From positions 1 through 52,543 of the forward strand of contig CAJULU010000017.1 in NCBI GenBank assembly GCA_910587575.1: a stretch of DNA of 52,543 bases, read 5' to 3'. Positions 43,977 through 52,543 of this stretch are shown here, piece by piece. Positions within the stretch are counted from its first letter, which is position 1; the number at the start of each line of letters is the position of its first letter. The position numbers were made by a program, and so were the translations under genes. This DNA is from an uncultured Dorea sp. Lineage in GTDB: Bacteria; Bacillota; Clostridia; Lachnospirales; Lachnospiraceae. The notes below the pieces were generated by a model. The model did no database searches. It was not told the origin of the DNA and saw only the letters and a list, made by a program, of their open reading frames with translations.

Positions 43977-44459
43977 ATGAGTTTAACAATCGTTCCTGCC
44001 TATGAGTATGTGGAAGAGGTGGGGGAACTTTTTTCAGAGTATACGGATATGCTGATTGCCGGAGATCCTTCGTTTCGGGAATATCTTAAGATCCAGAATT
44101 ATGATGAGGAATTAGAACAGTTAGAGAGCAGGTACGGGCTGCCTTACGGAAGACTGTATCTGGCGTATGAAGACGGCGCCCTGGCCGGATGTATCGGATT
44201 AAAGAGGCTTGACGGGCAGAACTGTGAGATGAAGCGTCTGTATGTAAGACCCGGTTTTCGGGGAAAGCATATCGGGAATCAGCTGGTTGGAAAGATTATA
44301 GAAGATGCGCGGCAGATCGGGTATTCCCACATGTTGCTGGATACGCTTCCGTTTCTTAAGAGTGCGGTTCATCTTTACCAGTCGTACGGCTTTTATGAGA
44401 TCGACAGTTATAATGACAGTCCCATGGATACGTCTGTTTACATGAAAATGGATTTGTGA
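43977..44459 (+). CDS. GNAT-family N-acetyltransferase
   Basis: The 160-residue protein has the acetyl-CoA-binding motif A VRPGFRGKHIGNQLV (R-x-x-G-x-G/A-like) and motif B around YQSYGFYEI. The start is ATG 43977 behind GAGGTGAT. Substrate unknown. The end of the AAA gene is 28 bases upstream. Confidence 0.92.
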   Translation: MSLTIVPAYEYVEEVGELFSEYTDMLIAGDPSFREYLKIQNYDEELEQLESRYGLPYGRLYLAYEDGALAGCIGLKRLDGQNCEMKRLYVRPGFRGKHIGNQLVGKIIEDARQIGYSHMLLDTLPFLKSAVHLYQSYGFYEIDSYNDSPMDTSVYMKMDL

Positions 44460-44609
44460 GGTTGTAATGAGTATGAATCAGACATTTCTATTTTGGCCAT
44501 TTCCGTCGTTGAAAATCTCTATTCCATTTCATGAGGAAATGCTGTATAATGAGGCGGTAAGGCTCTGAAAAGATGTTTAAATGTATCAAAAGGAGAGAAG
44601 CTTACGAAG

Positions 44610-45536
44610 ATGAATCAGCTTAAGTATGAAGATGCAAGCCGTCAGGGAATTGACATGACCATGATTGCGGTCTGCCGGAAGTTAAGGAGACTGGCAAAAC
44701 TGGATCGTCTGAAACTGGATGAGCGGGAGCATAGAAGTGGATTGAACAGGCATTTATTTGATTATATAGAATACTGCGGCAGAGATGTTCTTGATTTTGT
44801 GAAACAGTATCTGTCCAATATTCAGCCCTATATGATTCTGCGGAGAAAAGATCAGGAGCCGGATCAGTCGTTCATCTGCGTGATTGATAATATTTATCGT
44901 GTATCTGTTTATATCAAAGTAGATAACCGGCAATTTGAAGAAGTCGTAATATCCTTCCATGAAAATAATAAGCGGGGGATTGCGAAAACAAACAGTCTGA
45001 TAGAGGCAGACCAGAATCGTTATGTCCCCATTTTCGCAGATTCTGTTTTAAGCTGCGTGGCAGAGGAGAACCGATATGTGGTCAGGGCTTTTATTCAAAG
45101 AGGCCTGACTGTCCTGGGACTTGATCTGGCGGCGGCAAAGTGTGAGGATGTTTTTCTGGTGGAAAAGAATGGAATCCATATGCAGTTCCTTTCCTATTGT
45201 AATGAATATATCCGGGATCTGTATACCAGTGATCTTAATCTGGATTTTGACAGGATTGAAGTTTTTTCCGTATTACAGCAGATTTCTTTTACTTCCTATG
45301 GAAGAGATACTTTTTCCAGTATTTCTATACTGATTGACAGCCTGTGTGTGCAGAAGGATATGGTCAGTAAATCACTGGCGGATTTTGCCCTGGTTACGTT
45401 TGTCCAGAATCTGAGACTGACGGATGAGCAGAAACAGGAATTGATCAGTCTTCTGGAAGAGAAATTCCGTGTAACCAGTATTCGCGGTATTGACTTGATT
45501 CTTCAGAGAGTCCGTGAAAGTTTATACCTTTCATAG
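44610..45536 (+). CDS. Conserved-looking protein of unknown function (308 residues)
   Basis: The 308-residue protein starts at ATG 44610 behind AGGAGAGAAGC. It is soluble, with alternating helix and strand, no signal peptide and no recognised domain. It may have two halves: an N-terminal part with FDYIEYCGRDVLDFVKQYLS, and a C-terminal helical part. Its last bases overlap the frame of the following pseudouridine synthase gene, but that gene begins 40 bases later. Confidence 0.75.
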   Translation: MNQLKYEDASRQGIDMTMIAVCRKLRRLAKLDRLKLDEREHRSGLNRHLFDYIEYCGRDVLDFVKQYLSNIQPYMILRRKDQEPDQSFICVIDNIYRVSVYIKVDNRQFEEVVISFHENNKRGIAKTNSLIEADQNRYVPIFADSVLSCVAEENRYVVRAFIQRGLTVLGLDLAAAKCEDVFLVEKNGIHMQFLSYCNEYIRDLYTSDLNLDFDRIEVFSVLQQISFTSYGRDTFSSISILIDSLCVQKDMVSKSLADFALVTFVQNLRLTDEQKQELISLLEEKFRVTSIRGIDLILQRVRESLYLS

Positions 45537-45576
45537 ACAGACTGCGTATTATAAAGCGATTTTCGGAGGCAGTAAA

Positions 45577-46296
45577 ATGATTCGACTGGATAAATATCTG
45601 GCGGACATGGGAGTAGGAACCCGTCAGGAAGTGAAACGCAAGATCCGCAAAGGCATGATTCTGGTCAACGGCAAGGCCGTCAGGTCGCCGGATCTTAAGA
45701 TCCGGGAAGGCGAGGACCGGATCTGTGCAGAAGGCAGGGAGATTGAGTATGCGGCATTTGAATACTTTATGCTGAACAAACCGGCAGGAGTGGTATCGGC
45801 AACCGAAGATTCCCGGGATTCCACGGTGACAGACTTAATAAAGGAGAAACGGCGCAAAGACTTATTCCCCGTGGGAAGGCTTGACAAAGATACCGAAGGC
45901 CTGCTTCTGATTACCAATGATGGCGAACTGGCCCACCGGCTGCTTTCCCCGCGCCGCCATGTGGACAAGACCTATTACGCCAGAATCCGGGGATGTGTCA
46001 CGGAGGAGGATGTGCGGATGTTTGCCCATGGACTGGATATCGGCACAAAGGAGCAGAAGGAGCAGACCATGCCGGGGAAGCTTGAGATTCTTGCAGGCGG
46101 CGAAGAGTCCCGGATCCGGCTTACCATACAGGAAGGAAAGTACCACCAGGTAAAGCGGATGTTCCAGGCCGTAGGCAAGGAGGTCATTTATCTGAAAAGG
46201 GAACGGATGGGGCCTCTCATTCTGGATGAGAATCTGGAACCAGGAGAATACAGAAGACTTACCGCAGAGGAACTGGAAGGAGTTAGAAAATGTTAG
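45577..46296 (+). CDS. RsuA/RluB/RluF-type pseudouridine synthase
   Basis: The 239-residue protein starts at ATG 45577 with a GGAGGC RBS. An N-terminal S4 RNA-binding domain (IRLDKYLADMGVGTRQEVK) is followed by the synthase domain with the catalytic motif VGRLDKDTEGLLLITNDG, where the aspartate after RL is the active site. It modifies rRNA; the RsuA-type versus RluB/RluF choice is not settled. It overlaps the next gene by seven bases. Confidence 0.93.
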   Translation: MIRLDKYLADMGVGTRQEVKRKIRKGMILVNGKAVRSPDLKIREGEDRICAEGREIEYAAFEYFMLNKPAGVVSATEDSRDSTVTDLIKEKRRKDLFPVGRLDKDTEGLLLITNDGELAHRLLSPRRHVDKTYYARIRGCVTEEDVRMFAHGLDIGTKEQKEQTMPGKLEILAGGEESRIRLTIQEGKYHQVKRMFQAVGKEVIYLKRERMGPLILDENLEPGEYRRLTAEELEGVRKC

Positions 46297-46976
46297 AGAC
46301 AAGGATGCTTGATGACATCGAAGCAGTGATTTTTGATATGGATGGGACGTTAATTGATTCCATGTGGATCTGGCCTTCCATTGACGAGGATTTTTTTGAA
46401 AAATATCATCTGGTGGCGCCGGAACATTTTCATGAGGATATTGAAGGGATGAGTTATACGGAAGTGGTACATTTTTTTCTGGATGTATTTCCCACCCTCA
46501 AGCGGACGCCGCAGCAGATTATGGATGAGTGGACGGAAATGGCCCATGAACGTTATATAAAAGAGGCTCCCATGAAAGACGGAGCCAGGGAATTTATTCT
46601 GGAAATGAAACGCCAGGGGAAAAAGATCGGAATTGCCACCAGCAATGGAAGGACTCTGGTGGAGGATACCCTGCATGCACTGGGAGCGGAGGAATATTTT
46701 GACGTGGTCAGAACCGCCTGTGAGGCGGGAAAGGGGAAGCCTGCGCCAGACGTTTACCTGATGGTGGCGGAGGAACTTGGAATTTCACCTAAGCGCTGCC
46801 TGGTGTTCGAGGATGTTCCCATGGGGATTCTTGCCGGGAAGAATGCCGGGATGAAGGTCTGCGCCATTGACGATGCATTTTCCAGGGTGCAGGAAGAGAA
46901 GAAAAGAAGCCTTGCCGATTATTACATATACAGTTATGACGATATCCGAAACGAGACCTATGAGGTATTATCATGA
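46290..46976 (+). CDS. HAD-superfamily phosphatase, beta-phosphoglucomutase-like
   Basis: The 228-residue protein has motif I AVIFDMDGTLIDS, motif II IGIATSNGRTL and motif III VFEDVPMGILAGKNAGM. The cap domain between residues 20 and 100 fits the HAD-IA group, which includes beta-phosphoglucomutase. Overlaps with both neighbours (rsuA-type gene and the YgiQ gene) suggest one operon. Substrate is unknown. Confidence 0.92.
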   Translation: MLETRMLDDIEAVIFDMDGTLIDSMWIWPSIDEDFFEKYHLVAPEHFHEDIEGMSYTEVVHFFLDVFPTLKRTPQQIMDEWTEMAHERYIKEAPMKDGAREFILEMKRQGKKIGIATSNGRTLVEDTLHALGAEEYFDVVRTACEAGKGKPAPDVYLMVAEELGISPKRCLVFEDVPMGILAGKNAGMKVCAIDDAFSRVQEEKKRSLADYYIYSYDDIRNETYEVLS

Positions 46977-48880
46977 AGAACGGGTTTCTGCCCGTCAGCA
47001 GGCGGGAGATGGAAGAACGGGGATGGCACTATGTAGATTTTGTCTACGTGTGCGGGGATGCCTATGTGGATCATCCGTCTTTCGGCCATGCCATCATTAC
47101 CCGGGTTCTGGAAGCCCATGGATACCGGGTGGGAATCATTGCCCAGCCGGACTGGAAAGACAAGTCAGGCATTACGGAATTCGGGGAGCCAAGGCTGGGA
47201 TTTCTGGTGTCTGCCGGTAATATGGATTCCATGGTGAATCATTATACGGTGTCAAAGAAACGGCGCAGAACCGATGCCTTTACCCCTGGGGGCGTCATGG
47301 GACAAAGACCGGACTATGCGGCGGTGGTATACGGCAACCTGATCCGGCAGGTCTACAGACAGACCCCTGTGATTCTGGGCGGGATTGAGGCAAGCCTGCG
47401 CAGGCTTGCCCATTATGATTACTGGTCAGACAGGCTGAAGCGTTCTGTGCTTCTGGATTCCGGGGCGGATCTCATCTCTTATGGAATGGGAGAACGCTCT
47501 GTCGTTGAGATTGCAGAGGCGCTGGAGAGCGGGATTGCAGTCAGTGACATTACCTTTGTTGCGGGGACGGTATATAAGACCAGGGATCGGGAAAGCGTTT
47601 ATGACGGAATCCTGCTTCCCGGGTATGAGGAGATGAAAAAGGATCCGCTGCTGTATGCCAGGAGTTTCTATACACAGTATTGTAATACGGACCCTTTTTC
47701 TGCGAAAAGGCTGATTGAGCCATACGGAGAACACCTGTATGTCGTACAGAATATGCCGGCCATGCCTCTTACACAGGAGGAGATGGACCGGGTTTATTCC
47801 TATCCTTATATGCGTACTTATCATCCTTCTTATGAGAAAGAGGGCGGTGTTCCGGCCATTGCCGAAGTAAAATACAGTCTTGTCAGCAACCGGGGATGCT
47901 TCGGCGGCTGTAATTTCTGTGCGCTGACGTTCCACCAGGGACGGATTGTGCAGACCAGAAGCCAGGAATCCCTGTTGGAGGAAGCCAGGAGGATGACGGA
48001 AGATCCTGGTTTCAAAGGATATATCCATGACGTAGGCGGGCCCACGGCCAATTTCCGGTATCCTTCCTGTGAGAAACAGCTGTCACAGGGAGTCTGTAAG
48101 GAGCGGCAGTGTCTGTTCCCAGAACCCTGCCGGAATCTGCGGGCGGATCACAGGGATTATGTGGAACTGCTCCGAAAGCTTCGCACGCTGCCCGGAATAA
48201 AAAAGGTATTCATCCGCTCCGGCATCCGGTTCGACTATGTGATGGCGGATAAGGACGATACTTTTCTACGGGAATTGTGTGAATATCATGTAAGCGGCCA
48301 GCTGAAGGTTGCGCCGGAGCACGTGTCAGAGACGGTGCTTAGGAAGATGGGGAAACCGTCTCACGGGGTGTATCGGGAATTTGGGAAAAAGTATGCCGGG
48401 ATGAACCGGAAATTGCAGAAGAAACAGTATCTGGTTCCCTATCTCATGTCTTCCCATCCGGGTTCTTCCATGAAAGAAGCCGTAGAACTGGCAGAGTATG
48501 TGCGAAGTCTTGGTTATATGCCGGAACAGGTCCAGGATTTTTACCCCACGCCGTCAACCATTTCTACCTGTATGTACTACACGGGGGTGGATCCCAGGGA
48601 CATGAGCCCTGTATATGTACCGAAAAATCCCCATGAGAAAGCATTGCAGAGGGCGCTGATCCAGTACCGTGACCCGAAGAATTATGATCTGGTACTGGAA
48701 GCGTTGAAAGCTGCCGGGCGGATGGATCTGGTGGGGTATGATTCCCACTGCCTGATCCGTCCCAGACACAGGAATGGGAAAAATGCGGATCCCCGTATGG
48801 ACAGCCAGATAAAAAGTACACAGAAACCGAAAAAGAAAAAGACAATCCGTAATATTCATAAGAAGAAAGTGAAAAAATAA
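46973..48880 (+). CDS. YgiQ-family radical-SAM protein
   Basis: The 635-residue protein has the YgiQ start (MKNGFLPVSRREMEERGWHYVDFVYVCGDAYVDHPS), simplified here as the FGHAIITRVLEAHGY and GQRPDYAAVVYGN motifs. The radical-SAM cluster NRGCFGGCNFCALTFHQGR lies near residue 310. The C-terminus is basic (KKKKTIRNIHKKKVKK). These are iron-sulfur SAM enzymes of unknown reaction. ATG 46973 overlaps the HAD gene (ATGA). Confidence 0.95.
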   Translation: MKNGFLPVSRREMEERGWHYVDFVYVCGDAYVDHPSFGHAIITRVLEAHGYRVGIIAQPDWKDKSGITEFGEPRLGFLVSAGNMDSMVNHYTVSKKRRRTDAFTPGGVMGQRPDYAAVVYGNLIRQVYRQTPVILGGIEASLRRLAHYDYWSDRLKRSVLLDSGADLISYGMGERSVVEIAEALESGIAVSDITFVAGTVYKTRDRESVYDGILLPGYEEMKKDPLLYARSFYTQYCNTDPFSAKRLIEPYGEHLYVVQNMPAMPLTQEEMDRVYSYPYMRTYHPSYEKEGGVPAIAEVKYSLVSNRGCFGGCNFCALTFHQGRIVQTRSQESLLEEARRMTEDPGFKGYIHDVGGPTANFRYPSCEKQLSQGVCKERQCLFPEPCRNLRADHRDYVELLRKLRTLPGIKKVFIRSGIRFDYVMADKDDTFLRELCEYHVSGQLKVAPEHVSETVLRKMGKPSHGVYREFGKKYAGMNRKLQKKQYLVPYLMSSHPGSSMKEAVELAEYVRSLGYMPEQVQDFYPTPSTISTCMYYTGVDPRDMSPVYVPKNPHEKALQRALIQYRDPKNYDLVLEALKAAGRMDLVGYDSHCLIRPRHRNGKNADPRMDSQIKSTQKPKKKKTIRNIHKKKVKK

Positions 48881-48912
48881 AGGCAGAATCAGACATAAAA
48901 GGGAGGGGTTCT

Positions 48913-49683
48913 ATGAGAATTGCAGTTGTGACCGGCGCTTCCTCTGGGATCGGGAAGGAATTTGCCCGGCAGATTCCCAGGCTTTACCGGAATCTGGACG
49001 AGATCTGGGTAATGGCGAGAAGGACAGAACATCTGGAAGAATTGAAAAAGCAGATTTCCATCCCGGTCAGAATCTTTGACGGAGATATGCAGCGGGATTA
49101 TATTCTGGAATGTTTCGGGAAAGAACTTGCCAGGCAGAGTGCAGATATCCGTATGCTGGTCAATGCGGCCGGATACGGCAAAGTGGGCGCTTTTGCCGGG
49201 ATTGATCCTGGGGAGCAGCTTGGCATGATTACCTTAAACTGCCAGGCTTTGACAAAAATATCACAAATATGCTTGCCATATCTGTCAAATGGAAGTAGAA
49301 TAATGAATATTGCATCCGCTGCGGCATTTGCGCCCCAGCCAGGCTTTGCCGTATATGCCGCCACCAAATCCTATGTTTACAGTCTGTCCCAGGCGCTTCA
49401 TACGGAACTTAAGCCCTGGGGCATCTTCGTGACCGTAGTCTGTCCCGGGCCCGTGGATACAGAATTCTTCCGGCGTTCCGGGAAGCTGCCCAATCCCATG
49501 AAAGATTCCGTAAAAGCAGAGCCGGAATGCGTGGTCCGAAAGGCCTTGTGGGATTCGGTGAAGAAGAGACGGGTATCCGTCTATGGAAAGACGATGAAGT
49601 GTGCCAGAGTCCTTACGAAGATCGTGCCGGACGCACTGACTGCGGATGTTCTTGGAAGGACGAACCGGATTGGGGAGAGGTAG
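48913..49683 (+). CDS. SDR-family NAD(P)-dependent oxidoreductase
   Basis: The 256-residue protein has the Rossmann start VVTGASSGIGKEFARQ, the NAAGYG motif, and the active-site pattern of Ser (NIASAAAFAPQ) and YAATKSYVYSLSQAL (Y-x-x-x-K). Substrate unknown. RBS GGGAGGGG precedes ATG 48913. Confidence 0.93.
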   Translation: MRIAVVTGASSGIGKEFARQIPRLYRNLDEIWVMARRTEHLEELKKQISIPVRIFDGDMQRDYILECFGKELARQSADIRMLVNAAGYGKVGAFAGIDPGEQLGMITLNCQALTKISQICLPYLSNGSRIMNIASAAAFAPQPGFAVYAATKSYVYSLSQALHTELKPWGIFVTVVCPGPVDTEFFRRSGKLPNPMKDSVKAEPECVVRKALWDSVKKRRVSVYGKTMKCARVLTKIVPDALTADVLGRTNRIGER

Positions 49684-49689
49684 GAGCAG

Positions 49690-50265
49690 ATGAAGACAGA
49701 AAAAGGACAGCCGGGCTATCTGAAGGCACTAAAATCAAAATACCTGCTGCGGGCGCTGGGAGAATTTGCAATCGTGGCAGCGGTTTTCATCCTGGGTTAT
49801 GTGCAGACAAATACGAAACAGAACCTGTTTACCATTGTGGCGGTAGTGGGATGTCTTCCGGCTGCCAAAATGCTGGTAGAATATATCACCGTCTATCCTC
49901 ACCAGGGGATTGAAAGGGAGAAGTATGAAGAGATCGAGGAAAAGGCGCCCTTCATCATGCGGCTCTATGATATGCTGATTACCAGTACCGAAAAGGCCAT
50001 GCCGGTAGATGCAATAGTGATTTACGGCCATGTGGTCTGCGGATATTCCAGCAGTCCCAGAACGGATGAAGCCGTACTGGCAAAACAGATCAAGGGCGTG
50101 CTGAAAGATCATCGGTATGAAAAGATGACAGTCAAGATTTTTCATGATTATGGAATGTTTCTGGCCAGGGCAGAGGGGCTGAATAATATCGCCGCCGTAG
50201 AACGCCCGGAGGATGACAGAAACGAACAAGAGATCAGAAGCATTTTATATACGATTGCCATGTAA
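49690..50265 (+). CDS. Small membrane protein of unknown function
   Basis: The 191-residue protein has two adjacent N-terminal membrane segments (FAIVAAVFILGYV and LFTIVAVVGCLPAAKMLV) and a soluble C-terminal part of about 125 residues with conserved-looking elements (PVDAIVIYGHVVCGYSS and IFHDYGMFLARAEGL). It starts at ATG 49690 six bases after the SDR stop. I do not recognise a family. Confidence 0.75.
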   Translation: MKTEKGQPGYLKALKSKYLLRALGEFAIVAAVFILGYVQTNTKQNLFTIVAVVGCLPAAKMLVEYITVYPHQGIEREKYEEIEEKAPFIMRLYDMLITSTEKAMPVDAIVIYGHVVCGYSSSPRTDEAVLAKQIKGVLKDHRYEKMTVKIFHDYGMFLARAEGLNNIAAVERPEDDRNEQEIRSILYTIAM

Positions 50266-50328
50266 TCAACGATTAGATGGCTCGTAAATAAATTCCGGCT
50301 ATGATATAAAACCAGCAGGAAAGAAAAG

Positions 50329-50348
50329 GTAGTTCTGGAAAGAACTAC
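50329..50348 (+). promoter_or_regulatory. Perfect 8-bp hairpin in the leader of the RluA-type gene
   Basis: GTAGTTCT and AGAACTAC surround the loop GGAA. No T run follows. It lies 30 bases before the start codon, just upstream of the G tract, and may affect translation of the downstream gene. Confidence 0.55.
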
Positions 50349-50361
50349 GGTTAGAAACAGC

Positions 50362-50373
50362 GGGGGGGGGGGG
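50362..50373 (+). repeat. Run of twelve G immediately before a start codon
   Basis: Twelve consecutive G lie five bases before the ATG at 50379 and occupy the RBS position. Slippage would change RBS strength or spacing. Confidence 0.95.
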
Positions 50374-50378
50374 AATCC

Positions 50379-51395
50379 ATGAGAGAAATCATAATCCGGC
50401 AAAATGAAGCGGGGCAGAGGCTTGACAAGCTGCTGAAAAAATATCTGAATGAAGCGCCTGCGGGGTTTCTGTATAAGATGCTCCGCAAGAAGAATATTGT
50501 GCTGAACGGAAAGAAAGCTTCTGGAAATGAGAAACTGGCGGAGGGTGACAGCCTCTGCCTCTATCTGGCAGAGGAGACAATCCGGAAATTTTCTTCTCAG
50601 GCAACCGGAATCCTGTGCCAGGCAGACGGGGAGAACAATCCTCTTCCGATGGAGATTATTTACGAAGATTCCGATCTGTTATTACTGAACAAGCCTTCCG
50701 GCATGCTGTCCCAGAAAGCAGAAAAGGACGATATCTCGGTTGTGGAACACGTGATCTCTTATATGCTGGCAAAGAAAGAACTTACGGCAGAGGATCTCCG
50801 GATTTTTAAGCCCGCTGTCTGCAACCGTCTGGACCGGAATACCAGCGGAATCATCATCGCCGGAAAGAGCCTCAGAGGCTCCCAGACCATGGGGCGGCTT
50901 CTGAAGGAGCGTACCCTTCAGAAATACTACCTGTGCATGGTTAAGGGGAAGATCGAGAGACAGCGGCGGATCCGGGGGTATCTGGAGAAGGACAGCCGTC
51001 AGAACGCAGTTAAGATTACAGACAGCGGGAAGGGATCCCCTATTGAGACGGAGTACATTCCGCTGGCCTTTCATGACACGGCAACGCTTCTCAAGGTTCA
51101 TCTGATCACGGGAAAGACCCACCAGATCCGGGCACATCTGGCTTCCGTGGGGAATCCGCTGATCGGAGATTACAAATACGGGGACCGCAGTTTTAATGAA
51201 GTTTATAAGAAGCAGTTCCAGATTACTTCCCAGCTCCTGCATGCATACCAGGTTACCTTTCCCGGTATGGAGGGCGCATGCCAGGCGGTTTCCGGAAAGA
51301 CATTTACGGCAAAAGTACCAGGGGAGTTCTGGAAGCTGGTTAAGGAGACGGCATGGCAACATGGAATTCAAGAGGCCTTAGAGGTTCTACACTAG
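50379..51395 (+). CDS. RluA-family pseudouridine synthase
   Basis: The 338-residue protein has an N-terminal S4-like domain (AGQRLDKLLKKYLNEAP) and the synthase domain with the catalytic motif NRLDRNTSGIIIAGKS, where Asp is the active site, and a late GKTHQIRAHLASVGNPL. RluA/C/D-type enzymes modify 23S rRNA and tRNA. A 12-G tract sits just before the ATG. The end overlaps the next gene by 43 bases. Confidence 0.93.
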   Translation: MREIIIRQNEAGQRLDKLLKKYLNEAPAGFLYKMLRKKNIVLNGKKASGNEKLAEGDSLCLYLAEETIRKFSSQATGILCQADGENNPLPMEIIYEDSDLLLLNKPSGMLSQKAEKDDISVVEHVISYMLAKKELTAEDLRIFKPAVCNRLDRNTSGIIIAGKSLRGSQTMGRLLKERTLQKYYLCMVKGKIERQRRIRGYLEKDSRQNAVKITDSGKGSPIETEYIPLAFHDTATLLKVHLITGKTHQIRAHLASVGNPLIGDYKYGDRSFNEVYKKQFQITSQLLHAYQVTFPGMEGACQAVSGKTFTAKVPGEFWKLVKETAWQHGIQEALEVLH

Positions 51396-51904
51396 AAGAG
51401 ATGGTGAACCGGACCAATGAATGGTATCTGGAGAAAGGGCTTGCGCTGATTCAGAAGATTCCCACTCCCATTACTCCGGTGAAAATGGACAAGGAACACC
51501 GGCATATTACCCTTGCCTATTTCGACAAACGGAGTACCATCGACTATATCGGTGCGGTGCAGGGAATCCCCATCTGCTTTGATGCCAAGGAGTGCGTGGC
51601 AGAGACGTTTCCATTGCAGAATATCCATGAGCATCAGGTGAAGTTCATGGAGGAATTCGAACGCCAGGGCGGGATTGCCTTTATCCTGATCTATTATTCT
51701 GCGAAGAATATCCTCTATTATATGAGGTATGCAGAACTGCGCATTTTCTGGAACCGTTCCCAGGAGGGCGGGAGAAAGAGCTTCCGTTTCGAGGAACTGA
51801 ATCCAAGGTTTTTCATGGAATTTCAGAGAGGGTGTTACGTCCCTTATCTGGACGCAATGAATCTGGATCTGGAAATGCGGGATGAACTTGACAAAAAGCA
51901 GTAA
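51353..51904 (+). CDS. RecU-like Holliday-junction resolvase
   Basis: The 183-residue protein has the RecU pattern: EMVNRTNEWYLEKGLALIQK, then STIDYIG with the catalytic Asp, IPICFDAKE (E-x-K), and FPLQNIHEHQVKFMEEF. RecU cleaves Holliday junctions during recombination. AAGGAG (51341-51346) precedes ATG 51353, inside the RluA-type gene. It is separate from the usual ponA neighbour. Its last codons contain the -35 of the next promoter. Confidence 0.85.
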   Translation: MATWNSRGLRGSTLEEMVNRTNEWYLEKGLALIQKIPTPITPVKMDKEHRHITLAYFDKRSTIDYIGAVQGIPICFDAKECVAETFPLQNIHEHQVKFMEEFERQGGIAFILIYYSAKNILYYMRYAELRIFWNRSQEGGRKSFRFEELNPRFFMEFQRGCYVPYLDAMNLDLEMRDELDKKQ

Positions 51905-51916
51905 AATGCTTATAAT
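51888..51916 (+). promoter_or_regulatory. Consensus sigma-A promoter of hisZ
   Basis: TTGACA (51888-51893), a 17-base spacer and TATAAT (51911-51916) are an exact consensus match. The -35 lies in the last codons of the RecU-like gene. Confidence 0.85.
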
Positions 51917-51970
51917 TATACAGTTTAATATAGTAGTATACTAAAGCAGCAAATGCGGACAGGAGGTACT

Positions 51971-52543
51971 ATGAAGAGGGTATTACATACTCCGGAAGGA
52001 GTCCGGGATATATATAATGTAGAATGCGGGAAGAAACTGACGCTGGAGGGCCATCTGAAGAAGGTGTTCCAGTTATACGGATATCACGATATCCAGCCGC
52101 CCACATTTGAATATTTTGATGTGTTCCGCAAGGAGATTGGAACCATCCCTTCCAAAGATCTGTACAAATTTTTTGACAAGGACGGGAACACCCTGGTATT
52201 GCGGCCGGATATTACGCCGTCGATCGCCAGGGTTTCGGCAACGCTGTTAAAGGATGAAACGGTGCCTGTGCGGCTGTGTTATACAGGAAATACATTTATC
52301 AATCATTCCAGCTACCAGGGGCGGCTTAGGGAAACTACCCACATGGGAGCCGAACTGATGGGCGACAGTTCCGTGGAAGCGGATGCAGAGATGCTGGCGC
52401 TGGTGATTGAGTGCCTCCTGACCATTGGTCTGAAAGAGTTCCAGTTAAGCGTGGGCAATGTGGATTTCTTCCAGAGTCTGATTGAGGATGCCAATCTGGA
52501 TGAAGATGCGGAAGAGCGGGTGCGGGAACTGATCAACAACCGG
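51971..52543 (+). CDS. hisZ: ATP phosphoribosyltransferase regulatory subunit, cut by the window end
   Basis: The 191 codons seen are open to the window end. The start ATG 51971 has AGGAGG seven bases upstream. The N-terminal sequence PEGVRDIY, VLRPDITPSIARV and the class II synthetase-like catalytic region resemble HisS; the LRETTHMGAELMGDSSVEAD pattern fits HisZ. HisZ pairs with the short form of HisG for the first step of histidine synthesis. HisS is the alternative; the likely hisG neighbour is beyond the window. Confidence 0.88.
   Translation, partial: MKRVLHTPEGVRDIYNVECGKKLTLEGHLKKVFQLYGYHDIQPPTFEYFDVFRKEIGTIPSKDLYKFFDKDGNTLVLRPDITPSIARVSATLLKDETVPVRLCYTGNTFINHSSYQGRLRETTHMGAELMGDSSVEADAEMLALVIECLLTIGLKEFQLSVGNVDFFQSLIEDANLDEDAEERVRELINNR

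Noticed and set aside
1..52543. tRNA, rRNA or CRISPR
   Set aside because: No tRNA TPsiC-like signatures with paired stems, no rRNA-like stretches and no spaced direct repeats were found by eye; a short tRNA could still be missed without a covariance search.

Overview
The window looks like chromosome of a spore-forming Clostridia, most likely a Lachnospiraceae gut anaerobe. It carries a complete spoIIIAA-AH operon, yqfC/yqfD and a BofC-like gene, and the protein sequences have a strong Lachnospiraceae flavour. Every gene I can support is on the + strand and packing is dense, with frequent ATGA/TGATG overlaps. No stretch longer than 300 bases lacks a gene, and I see no rRNA, tRNA or CRISPR array.

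Region 1 (1-5050) is clearly more AT-rich than the rest and looks acquired. It holds the 3' part of a HerA/DUF87-type ATPase, translationally coupled to an HNH (WHH/ENDO VII-like) polymorphic-toxin nuclease. A DUF6985-type putative immunity protein follows, then a short coding remnant and a frameshifted AlbA_2/Schlafen-type ATP-binding protein. A strong terminator closes the island. This is the best candidate for an under-described system in the window.

Region 2 (5100-13400) is the spoIIIA operon (engulfment-stage channel and ATPase) behind a plausible sigma-E promoter, then an unusual 826-residue FtsA-like actin-fold protein with beta-grasp-like modules, then a small unknown gene. Region 3 (13400-16400) has a HAD phosphatase, a sigma-A promoter with a leader that includes a tandem 60-bp hairpin repeat, ilvN and ilvC (branched-chain amino acids), and yjfB behind a sigma-D (flagellar) promoter. 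Region 4 (16600-24870) has yqfC-yqfD (sigma-E promoter), phoH, ybeY, a MOP-family flippase, a BofC-like gene with a possible sigma-G promoter, a DUF896 gene, a 5-formyl-THF cyclo-ligase fused to DUF4250, and miaB.

Region 5 (24900-31650) separates miaB from mutS. It contains an ABC-type-IV-like membrane protein, a two-gene unit ending in a 1714-residue DUF4132 protein, and a decayed Phd/RelE toxin-antitoxin pair. Region 6 (31740-39069) is mutS-mutL-miaA, a small unknown gene, and a YnbB-type PLP enzyme, an order that resembles Bacillus but with no hfq or hflX. Region 7 (39138-52543) holds a BaiN/HI0933-type flavoprotein, an acyltransferase, a methyltransferase, an AAA-ATPase_like/PD-(D/E)XK protein, a GNAT enzyme, an unknown protein, an RsuA-type pseudouridine synthase, a HAD phosphatase, a YgiQ radical-SAM enzyme, an SDR, a membrane protein, an RluA-type synthase preceded by a 12-G tract, a RecU-like resolvase and the start of hisZ.

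All family assignments rest on reading motifs and overall sequence character by eye; no database search was run.
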